Made by a program: the position numbers and the translations under genes. The notes beneath the pieces are model-generated. The model was given only the letters and a program-made list of their open reading frames with translations. It was not told the origin of the DNA and made no database searches. A stretch of 10,610 nt of DNA from Paracoccaceae bacterium (lineage in GTDB: Bacteria > Pseudomonadota > Alphaproteobacteria > Rhodobacterales > Rhodobacteraceae): positions 1-10,610 of the forward strand of contig SKUV01000207.1 in NCBI GenBank assembly GCA_007129775.1, given 5' to 3'. Of the stretch, positions 1-6,203 are shown piece after piece; the stretch's first letter is position 1; each line of letters starts with the position of its first letter.

Positions 1-139
1 CCTCCTGAGCTTTGCGGGCTTCGCTTGGCGGGCATCGGGCGGCCCGGAGTGTTCCGGCAACGCTTTCCCCCCCCTGTCGTTTCCGTCGGCGAAGCTCTAT
101 GTCTCGGCGCGTATGTCCATGCACCCCGCGTCCCACCGC

Positions 140-147
140 AAGGAAGG
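140..147 (+). promoter_or_regulatory. Ribosome binding site of the ABC ATPase gene
   Basis: The purine-rich AAGGAAGG lies nine bases before the GTG at 157 and is the only good Shine-Dalgarno-like sequence in the leader. It decides the start over the in-frame TTG at 25. The leader 1-139 otherwise holds a run of eight C (67-74) and a 5-bp hairpin (44-57), and I see no gene in it. Confidence 0.6.
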
Positions 148-156
148 CCCGACAGC

Positions 157-1104
157 GTGACCGAAGCTCGCCGCCCCAATGCCATCGAGATAAGCGCCCT
201 GCGCAAGACCTATGCCGCCTCGGGGCGCGCGCCCGAAAAGGAGGCGCTGGGCGGGGTCGATCTGGATATTCCGGCCGGCACGATCATGGGCCTGCTGGGG
301 CCCAACGGTGCGGGCAAGTCCACGCTGATCAACATCCTCGCCGGGCTGGTGACCAAGACCTCCGGAACCGTGCGCATCTGGGGCTTCGATCAGGACGTCA
401 ATCCGCGCCAGTCGCGTGCGGCCATCGGCGTCATGCCGCAGGAACTCAATATCGATCCCTTCTTCACTCCGCGCGCGGCGCTGGAGGTGCAGGCCGGCCT
501 TTACGGCGTGCCCAAGCGGCTGCGCCGCACCGACGAGATCCTTGCGCTGATCGGGCTGTCGGACAAGGCCGATGCCTATGCGCGCAACCTGTCGGGCGGG
601 ATGCGCCGGCGCCTTTTGCTGGGCAAGGCGCTGGTGCACCGGCCCCATGTGCTGGTGCTGGACGAGCCCACCGCCGGCGTCGATATCGAATTGCGCCAGA
701 TGCTCTGGGCCAATGTCCGGCAACTCAACCGGGACGGGATGACCATCATCCTGACCACCCATTATCTGGAGGAGGCCGAGCAGATGTGCGACGAGATCGC
801 CATCATCAACCACGGCCGCCTTGTCGCGCGCGACCGGACATCGGTGCTGATGGACAGCCTCGATCAGAAGACGCTGGTGGTCCAGCCCGATCGGCCGGTG
901 CCCGACGGCTTGTCGCTGCCCGAGGGCGTGAGCGTCGAGACGCGGCGTGACGGCCGGCTTGCGCTGAGCTATTCGCGCAAGCGCCACAGCGCCGGGGCCA
1001 TCCTGGGTGCGCTCGATGCCGCCGGGGTGGGCATTGCCGATGTGGCGACCGAAGAGCCGCATCTGGAGGACGTGTTTCTGGCCCTGACCTCCGGCGCGGC
1101 GTGA
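157..1104 (+). CDS. ABC-2 type transporter, ATP-binding protein
   Basis: This is a cytoplasmic ATPase subunit that would power an ABC exporter of the YadG/CcmA/DrrA/NodI type; the substrate cannot be told from sequence. The protein is 315 residues from the GTG at 157. It shows a Walker A motif GPNGAGKS, a signature motif LSGGMRRR, a Walker B motif VLVLDEPT and an H-loop TTHYLEEAEQ, in the normal order. About 90 residues follow the ATPase core and end in a segment HLEDVFLAL, as is usual for ATPases partnered with ABC-2 permeases. I chose GTG157 because AAGGAAGG lies at 140-147, nine bases upstream. The frame is open back to a TTG at 25, but those extra residues look like translated leader. No permease gene follows: the next gene converges. 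The partner must lie upstream or elsewhere. The family call is firm and the transported substrate is unknown. Confidence 0.93.
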   Translation: MTEARRPNAIEISALRKTYAASGRAPEKEALGGVDLDIPAGTIMGLLGPNGAGKSTLINILAGLVTKTSGTVRIWGFDQDVNPRQSRAAIGVMPQELNIDPFFTPRAALEVQAGLYGVPKRLRRTDEILALIGLSDKADAYARNLSGGMRRRLLLGKALVHRPHVLVLDEPTAGVDIELRQMLWANVRQLNRDGMTIILTTHYLEEAEQMCDEIAIINHGRLVARDRTSVLMDSLDQKTLVVQPDRPVPDGLSLPEGVSVETRRDGRLALSYSRKRHSAGAILGALDAAGVGIADVATEEPHLEDVFLALTSGAA

Positions 1105-1127
1105 GGCGGGAGGCACTGCGTGACTTC

Positions 1128-1146
1128 GCTGGCGGTATGCGCCAGC
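1128..1146. terminator. Possible bidirectional hairpin between convergent genes
   Basis: The arms GCTGGCG and CGCCAGC form a perfect 7-bp stem with a 5-base loop (GTATG). It sits in the 66-bp gap between the convergent stops of the ABC ATPase gene (1104) and opgG (1171), where a shared terminator is expected. Neither strand has a T-run after the stem, so it is not a canonical rho-independent terminator. It could block readthrough weakly or protect 3' ends. Confidence 0.35.
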
Positions 1147-1170
1147 CCTCGGTGATGTCGTGATTCCGGT

Positions 1171-2733
1171 CTAGACGCCCCCGTCGCGCGCCCGGGTCCA
1201 GCGATAAAGCCAGACTTCCGACGCCGCCGCCCCCGACCCGTCGCGCAGCACAAGGCGCAACTCGGCCCGGTCCGCCGAGCCCGGGCGAAAGCGAAAGGCG
1301 GCACGCAGGCCCCGCCCGTCGGGCAGCGGTGTCAGGGCGCGCCCCGAAATCTCTCCGGCATCCGCCAGCGCCTCGGGGCGCAGCCCGGCGCCATCGGCGG
1401 CGCCCACGGGGCCGAAATCGACCACATGGATCGCCTGATCGGCATCGTCGGGGTCACGCCCCGCGCGCGACCCGGCCACCCGCCATGCCGGGCGGCCGGC
1501 ACTCGGCACGGTGTCCGACCAGATCAGGCGATAATCGAACCGGTGCCCGCGCCCGGGCGCGAGCGGCGCCTCCGGGCGCCAGAAGGCAACGATATTGTCG
1601 TGATATTCGTCGGCGGTGGGTATCTCCACCAGCATGACCTCCCCGGGGCCCCAGTCGCCTACAGGCTCCACCCATGCGCTGGGCCGGCGATGATAAAGCG
1701 CCTCGGCATCCTCGAAATCCCGAAACCCGCGCGGGGTCTGCAGAAGGCCGAAGGCCCGCGGCCCGGGATCGGCGAAGGCCGACACCTGCAGCCGGGCCGG
1801 GTTCGCCAACGGCCGCAGCAGGCTTTCGCCCGCGCCATTGGCGATCCAGAGCGCATCGCTGTCATGCACCGCGGGGCGGAAATCCTGCGCGCCGAAGCGG
1901 CCCTGCGCGCCGAACCAGAACATGGAGGTCAGCGGCGCGATCCCCGCATCCGCGATCTTGTGGCGCGGAAAGACCTGCAGCGAGATCTCGCAGATCGTGG
2001 GGGCGCCGGGGCTCAGGCGCATGTCCATAGCGCCGGTGCAGGCGGGGCTTTCCAGCAGGCCCTCGATGCGCAGTTCGGTGTCGCCGGGGCGCGCATGGTG
2101 CAGCCAGAATCGGGTGAGCACCGGAAATTCCTCGGGCGCCGGGCCGCCGGTGCCCAGCGCGAGCATGCGTGCCGACAGACCATAGAGTGTATCGCGAGCG
2201 AGGGCGCGGAAATAGCTCGCCCCCTGAAAGACAATCAACTCGTCCATCCGGCCGGGTGCGTTGAGCGGGCCGCGCAGCCGCAGGCCGGTAAAGCCCATCT
2301 CGGCGGCCTGTTCGGGAGGCATCCGCGGAGGTTCCGAGCCGAAATAGCGCGGATCGAAGTCGAACAGGTCGGGCGCGAAAGCGATGGGCCGCACCCCTTC
2401 GCCGGTCACCTCGGACACCTGCACCCGATCGTGAAAGAAGAACCCCGGCGGCATCAGATCAAGCAGAAAATTCCCCCCGACCGGGCGCGCCCCGGCGCCG
2501 CCCCGGCGCGGGCGGATGCCGCGAAAGGCATCGTAATCGAGCCCGGCAAAGGGTGGATGCAATGGCATCCGGGTGGGCTGGTGCGGCGCGCGTGACAGGC
2601 GCTCGGCCAGTGCCGGCACGTCGGGTATGGGCGCGCGCGCACCTCCGGCCTGTGCCGGCAGCGGCCAGCCCAGAGCGCCGGCGCCGGCAAACGCGGCCCC
2701 GCCGCCCAGCAGAAGCCCGCGCCGCCCGATCAT
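1171..2733 (-). CDS. opgG: Periplasmic glucan biosynthesis protein OpgG/MdoG family, Tat-exported
   Basis: This periplasmic protein is needed to make or mature osmoregulated periplasmic glucans; the family (OpgG/OpgD) is known for acting on the beta-1,2-glucan backbone after OpgH. It has 520 residues, close to E. coli OpgG and OpgD. Residues 1-29 look like a Tat signal: GRRGLLL, a hydrophobic Gly/Ala-rich core, then AQA before the mature GG. Family hallmarks seen are FFHDRVQVSEV, YFGSE, GASYFRAL followed by YGLSARM, SMFWFG, VHDSDAL, and YHRRPSAWVEP with GDWG near residues 345-360, then VEIPTADEYHDNIVAFW. The ATG at 2733 overlaps the methyltransferase stop as ATGA, so it is the last gene of a coupled opgH-methyltransferase-opgG unit. 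Whether it is closer to OpgG or OpgD needs an alignment. The Tat signal resembles OpgD, which is Tat-exported in E. coli, whereas OpgG there uses Sec. Confidence 0.92.
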   Translation of the reverse strand: MIGRRGLLLGGGAAFAGAGALGWPLPAQAGGARAPIPDVPALAERLSRAPHQPTRMPLHPPFAGLDYDAFRGIRPRRGGAGARPVGGNFLLDLMPPGFFFHDRVQVSEVTGEGVRPIAFAPDLFDFDPRYFGSEPPRMPPEQAAEMGFTGLRLRGPLNAPGRMDELIVFQGASYFRALARDTLYGLSARMLALGTGGPAPEEFPVLTRFWLHHARPGDTELRIEGLLESPACTGAMDMRLSPGAPTICEISLQVFPRHKIADAGIAPLTSMFWFGAQGRFGAQDFRPAVHDSDALWIANGAGESLLRPLANPARLQVSAFADPGPRAFGLLQTPRGFRDFEDAEALYHRRPSAWVEPVGDWGPGEVMLVEIPTADEYHDNIVAFWRPEAPLAPGRGHRFDYRLIWSDTVPSAGRPAWRVAGSRAGRDPDDADQAIHVVDFGPVGAADGAGLRPEALADAGEISGRALTPLPDGRGLRAAFRFRPGSADRAELRLVLRDGSGAAASEVWLYRWTRARDGGV

Positions 2734-3662
2734 GGCACCCCGGCCGACCGCTGAAAGGCCGCCATCACGTAACGCATGGTGCCGGCGCGGTAGCTTTCGG
2801 TCAGGGCATTTCCGCCGATCATGTTGGCAAAGAGCGGCCAGCGGCCCAGCCCCATCGCATCGGCCAGCGGCCCGGCGGCGCGCAGGGCGATGTCGCGGGC
2901 GCGGGCGAGGTTCAGCAGTTGGGTCAGATTCTCCTGCGCTACGGGTTCCAGCCCGAGCGCTTGCGCCTCGGATACGAGGCGCGCGGGATCGGTCACATGG
3001 CCCAGATGCCAGCCCCGGCGAAAGGTCGACAGGCGCGCCGCCTCGCGCGGTGTCAGATCGTGTTCGGGGCGTGACAGCATGTCGTCCACTATCACCAGCA
3101 GCCCCCCGGGTGCGAGGCCCTGAAGGGCAGCCTTCAGAAAGGCCCTGGCCGATGGCGCATGGACATGGGATTCGATCGCCAACACGAGATCGGCGGGGGC
3201 CATGCCCGGGTCGGGGGCGAGAAAGTCGCCCTGTGCGACCCTCAGTCGCGCGGTCTGCCCGCGCTCGGCGATCAGGCGCCCGGCGATTCGCACCTGCTCG
3301 GCGCTCAACGTCACGCCATCCAGTTGCGTGCCCGGCCAGCGGCTGGCGAGGTGCAAAAGCGTGCCGCCCACCCCGCAGCCGAGATCGCGCACCCGGGCGG
3401 GTGGGCGGCCCAGCAGCCGCTCGGCCAGTTCGGCGAGGCGGATGTTGATCTGATCGGCGGCCTCGGCCGCATCGCGCACCCCCTCGGGCCAGAGCCCGCG
3501 ATGGATGGCGGCGACCTGCCCGCTGCCGCCGATGCGCAGGAAACGACTGGTGCTGGCCTCGTAATAACGCCGGATCGCGGCACGCTCGGGGGTGATCTCG
3601 CCGTCATCCACCGGACGCGCCGCGCGCGGCGATTCGGCCGGAGGTGCTGCGGGCCGGGCCAT
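2730..3662 (-). CDS. Class I SAM-dependent methyltransferase embedded in the opg operon
   Basis: This is a predicted cytoplasmic methyltransferase of 310 residues. The SAM-binding motif I is VRDLGCGVGGT (about residues 91-101). The acidic end of the second strand is probably in LDGVTLSAEQV (113-123), followed by QGDFL and a motif IV-like LVLAIESHVHAP. LAPGGLLVIVDDM matches the post-motif strand. The segment YYEASTSRFL with AIHRGLWPEGV resembles the N-terminal cap of small-molecule methyltransferases such as sarcosine/dimethylglycine and tocopherol types; that resemblance is from memory. No signal peptide or membrane segment is seen. ATG3662 shares one base with the opgH stop (TGATG), and its own stop overlaps the opgG start (ATGA), so it is coupled on both sides. 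I reject an extension up to 4310, which lies inside opgH. The substrate is unknown: candidates are the nascent glucan, a glucan substituent precursor or a lipid head group. Confidence 0.88.
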   Translation of the reverse strand: MARPAAPPAESPRAARPVDDGEITPERAAIRRYYEASTSRFLRIGGSGQVAAIHRGLWPEGVRDAAEAADQINIRLAELAERLLGRPPARVRDLGCGVGGTLLHLASRWPGTQLDGVTLSAEQVRIAGRLIAERGQTARLRVAQGDFLAPDPGMAPADLVLAIESHVHAPSARAFLKAALQGLAPGGLLVIVDDMLSRPEHDLTPREAARLSTFRRGWHLGHVTDPARLVSEAQALGLEPVAQENLTQLLNLARARDIALRAAGPLADAMGLGRWPLFANMIGGNALTESYRAGTMRYVMAAFQRSAGVP

Positions 3663-5467
3663 CACGCGGCCCGATGGGCCAGCCCCGGGGCCAGCGCAAG
3701 CGGGGCGGAATCGTCCGCAAGCACGCGCCGCCGGACAGACCGCCTCACAGGCGCATCGAGCCAGCGCACCAGCAGCGGCGCACCCATCAGCGGCCCGATC
3801 AGCGGAAAGAGCCAGAGCATCTGCCCCGCCCCCGCACCGAGGCCCAGCGCCACCGCCATCAGCGCAAGTCCGGCCATCGCCTCGGGTAAGCCGCCCAAGG
3901 CCAGCCGAGCCGCCTTGGCCCCGGGGCGCCAACCGGCGTCGCGACCGGCCAGAACCGATGCCACCGCCGCGGTCTGTCGCACCAGCACCAGCGGCGCAAG
4001 CAGGGTGGACAGCGCAAGCTCCGCCCCCGTCGCGCGCAGCAGCACGCCGGGCCGGTGCCGCAGATGCCGGCTGCGCCGCAGCCAGTGCAGGATGCCGGCC
4101 AGTTTCGGCACGAGAAGCAGCGCCAGCGTCCCGGCCAGTGCCGGCAGCGCCGCGGCCCCGGGCGCTGCGAAGGCAAGCAGCATCACCAGCGCCAGCCAGA
4201 CCGGCGCGGACAGATAGCTGTGAATTCCGCTGATCAGATGCAGCCGGCTGAGCGGGTGCATCCGTGCGCCCCACACCAGCCGCAGATGCTGCAGGTTGCC
4301 CTGACACCAACGCCGGTCACGGCGGTGAAAATCGCCAAGGCTCTGCGGCCCGTCCTCGAAACTGCCGCGGCTGTCGGGCAGAATCTCCACCCCCCAGCCG
4401 GAACGCCGCAGCCACGCGGCCTCGACGAAATCGTGGCTCAGCAGGTCGCCGCCGAAGGGCGCGCGCCCCGACAGGCGCGGCAGGCCCGCAGCATCGGCGA
4501 AGGCCGCGACCCGCAACATCGCGTTATGGCCCCAGAAATTTCCCTCTCGGCCGGCCCATGCGGCCATACCGGCGATGAAGGCCGGCCCGCAAAGCCGCGA
4601 CGACAGACGCTGCAGCGCACCGAAGCGGCTTCGCGCGGGCAGCAGCCGCATGCCGGATTGCACGAGGCCGAGCGTGGGTTCCGCCTCTAGCCGCGCGGCC
4701 ATGGCCTGCAGCCGCGCCGCCGTCATCCGGCTGTCGGCGTCGAGAATCGCCATAAAGGCATAGCGGCCGCCCCAGCGGCGCAGCCAATCCGCGATATTGC
4801 CGGGCTTGCGCCCATCCCGGGCGGCCCGCCGCCGGAAGTGGATGCCGTCCAGCCGGGCGAGGGGCGCGACTGCGCGGTCCTCTGCGGCGATTGCTTCGGC
4901 GCCCGTTGTGTCTGACAGCAGCACGATATCGACCCGAGTGCCGAAATCGGATCGGTCCAGATCGCGCCGCAGCGCCGCGGCATTGGCGGCCACCGGCGCG
5001 GCAGGTTCGCCACACAGTGTAACCAGCACGGCGATCCGCCCGTTGCTGCCCGGCGCCCGCTGCGTTGCGCGTGCCCTGGCCGGGCCCATCGCGCCGAGCG
5101 CCGCAGTGACAGCGGCCCATGCGATCCAGACCGAATTGACCGTGAACAGCGACAGCACCGTCGCGACGATCAGGGGGCGTTCGGCCATCAGCGGCGCCAT
5201 GGCCTGCAGCATTGCCGCCAGAAGCGCCAGGACGATCAGAAGCGTGACACCCAGCGCGATGCGCCGAAGGGCGCGCGGTTGCCGCGCTGTTGTCCCATCC
5301 GGCACCGCGGCCCTGACAGATGCCTGCCAGCGGCAAGCCCTTTCGGGCATCGCGAGGGGCGCCGGATCGGGCATGCCCGGCGGCGCCGAGGTTGCGACCG
5401 GCGCGGACGGATTCGCATGCGCTGGTCGACCCTGCGGCGGCATGCTGCTGTCTTCGGCGGTCTGCAT
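3662..5467 (-). CDS. opgH: Glucans biosynthesis glucosyltransferase H
   Basis: OpgH is the inner-membrane GT2 glucosyltransferase that polymerises the periplasmic glucan backbone from UDP-glucose on the cytoplasmic side and moves it across the membrane. From ATG5467 it has 601 residues. A Pro/Ala-rich N-terminal tail is followed by two membrane segments (about 69-92 and 98-122), a cytoplasmic GT2 domain (about 143-400), then several hydrophobic segments. Motifs seen are KPGN (221-224), LDADS (242-246), FWGHNAML, GGDLLSHDFVEA (catalytic Asp near 346) and the RDRRWCQGNLQH block (383-394), equivalent to QxxRW. I chose ATG5467 because GAGGG lies just before it, although the spacing is short; ATG5548 and ATG5443 are alternatives without a Shine-Dalgarno sequence. 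The stop shares a base with the methyltransferase start. A (TG)11 repeat lies 95 bases upstream, so expression may be phase-variable. Confidence 0.93.
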   Translation of the reverse strand: MQTAEDSSMPPQGRPAHANPSAPVATSAPPGMPDPAPLAMPERACRWQASVRAAVPDGTTARQPRALRRIALGVTLLIVLALLAAMLQAMAPLMAERPLIVATVLSLFTVNSVWIAWAAVTAALGAMGPARARATQRAPGSNGRIAVLVTLCGEPAAPVAANAAALRRDLDRSDFGTRVDIVLLSDTTGAEAIAAEDRAVAPLARLDGIHFRRRAARDGRKPGNIADWLRRWGGRYAFMAILDADSRMTAARLQAMAARLEAEPTLGLVQSGMRLLPARSRFGALQRLSSRLCGPAFIAGMAAWAGREGNFWGHNAMLRVAAFADAAGLPRLSGRAPFGGDLLSHDFVEAAWLRRSGWGVEILPDSRGSFEDGPQSLGDFHRRDRRWCQGNLQHLRLVWGARMHPLSRLHLISGIHSYLSAPVWLALVMLLAFAAPGAAALPALAGTLALLLVPKLAGILHWLRRSRHLRHRPGVLLRATGAELALSTLLAPLVLVRQTAAVASVLAGRDAGWRPGAKAARLALGGLPEAMAGLALMAVALGLGAGAGQMLWLFPLIGPLMGAPLLVRWLDAPVRRSVRRRVLADDSAPLALAPGLAHRAA

Positions 5468-5548
5468 AACCCTCGTCTCTGCTCGCTTGTGTCGGTCGAA
5501 ATCTGCCGGCACCGCCCGCCGGGCGCCACCGGAAAACGCACGCACCAT

Positions 5549-5566
5549 GGTCACATCACGGTCACA
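5549..5566 (-). promoter_or_regulatory. Two TGTGACC direct repeats, 11-bp period, upstream of opgH
   Basis: On the opgH strand TGTGACC occurs twice, at 5566-5560 and 5555-5549, exactly one DNA turn apart. The first copy overlaps the last bases of the microsatellite. Tandem half-sites on the same face of the helix are typical of two-component regulator sites, but the 7-mer is short, the first copy partly derives from the TG repeat, and no regulator is recognised. Confidence 0.25.
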
Positions 5567-5584
5567 CACACACACACACACACA
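5563..5584. repeat. Perfect (CA)11 dinucleotide microsatellite in the opgH leader
   Basis: Eleven uninterrupted CA units on the plus strand read as (TG)11 in the direction of opgH transcription. The tract sits 96-117 bases upstream of the preferred opgH start and 68 bases downstream of the PIN-gene stop. Perfect dinucleotide runs of this length are uncommon in bacterial genomes and are known substrates for slipped-strand mispairing; alternating purine-pyrimidine tracts can also adopt Z-DNA. In the opgH frame the repeat would read as alternating Cys and Val if translation began upstream, but no good start supports that. Confidence 0.97.
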
Positions 5585-5651
5585 AACTTTCGCGGCGACA
5601 GGTAAGGCGCGCGGCAGCCATGGCAAGCGATGGCGTCGCGCTTGGCTGGGC

Positions 5652-6203
5652 TCAAGCCGTCAGCGCCTTGCCCAGCCTGGGCAGTCGCGCGCGCTTGAGA
5701 AGCGCGCGCAGCGATTGCCCCCGGCCCGAAATGCGCTCGGTCTCGGCCTGTACCCGTGCGACCGCAAGCGCCACCGCCTCGGGATCGGCCAGCCATGCGT
5801 CCATCAGAACATCATCGGGCGACCGCGCACGCAGGCCGTGGGCAGCAAGCGCGCGAGCCGGAAAATCGCGCAGGTTCAGCGTGATGATCACCTCGGCCCG
5901 CGCAGTGATCGCGGCGGCCAGAACATGCCGGTCGGCCGGGTCCGGCAGGTCGAGCCGGCCCTCAAGCGTCGGGTCGGGCGGCACCTCTGCCTCGGGCCAG
6001 TGCGCCCGCAACAGCGCCGCCTCACCTTCTGCCACGGTGGCGGCCCCTTCTCCCAGCCGTGCCGCTGCGTGCTGCCATTCGGCGATGATCCGCGGCGACC
6101 AGAGCGGCACAAGCGCCCCGGTCGCGGCGACGCCCAGCACGATCTCGCGCAGCACATTGGGATAGAGCACGCAGGCATCGATCAGCGCGCGGGGCGCGCT
6201 CAT
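5652..6203 (-). CDS. PIN-domain protein, putative ribonuclease
   Basis: This is a predicted 183-residue PIN-fold nuclease, probably a metal-dependent RNase. The acidic residues expected in the active site are visible: D9 in ALIDACVLYPN, E42 in RIIAEWQHA, D91 in DPADRHVLAAAI and D113 in TLNLRDFP. This pattern matches the PIN_3-type families usually annotated as toxin components. The tail DVLMDAWLADP to LLKRARLPRLGKAL is basic and helical. ATG6203 overlaps the stop of the RNA methyltransferase gene as ATGA, so the two are coupled. I rejected longer in-frame starts up to 6383 because they run through the neighbour. No antitoxin-sized gene adjoins it, so a housekeeping RNA-processing role is as likely as toxicity. 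From memory, a similar methyltransferase-PIN pair is conserved in Rhodobacteraceae (RSP_2647/RSP_2648-named families). Confidence 0.85.
   Translation of the reverse strand: MSAPRALIDACVLYPNVLREIVLGVAATGALVPLWSPRIIAEWQHAAARLGEGAATVAEGEAALLRAHWPEAEVPPDPTLEGRLDLPDPADRHVLAAAITARAEVIITLNLRDFPARALAAHGLRARSPDDVLMDAWLADPEAVALAVARVQAETERISGRGQSLRALLKRARLPRLGKALTA

Noticed and set aside
44..57. CCGGA/TCCGG hairpin at the left end, possibly a terminator of an upstream gene
   Set aside because: The stem is 5 bp without a T-run; with no upstream gene visible it cannot be assigned.
97..1116. Long minus-strand open frame of 339 codons across the ABC ATPase gene
   Set aside because: It lies opposite a gene with all ABC motifs, its translation is low-complexity and shows no domain; GC-rich DNA gives long antisense frames.
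1426..2595. Long plus-strand open frame opposite opgG
   Set aside because: The minus strand encodes a clear full-length OpgG; the antisense product has no recognisable motif or ribosome site.
3663..4310. N-terminal extension of the methyltransferase frame into opgH
   Set aside because: The extra residues are Ala/Gly/Arg-rich noise inside the opgH coding region; ATG3662 at the TGATG junction gives a normal-sized methyltransferase.
5549..5584. CRP-type site from TGTGA in the TG repeat region
   Set aside because: The expected inverted TCACA half-site at the right spacing is absent; the TGTGA copies are direct repeats.
5563..5584. CRISPR or satellite-type array
   Set aside because: It is a simple dinucleotide run with no spacer-repeat structure and no cas genes nearby.
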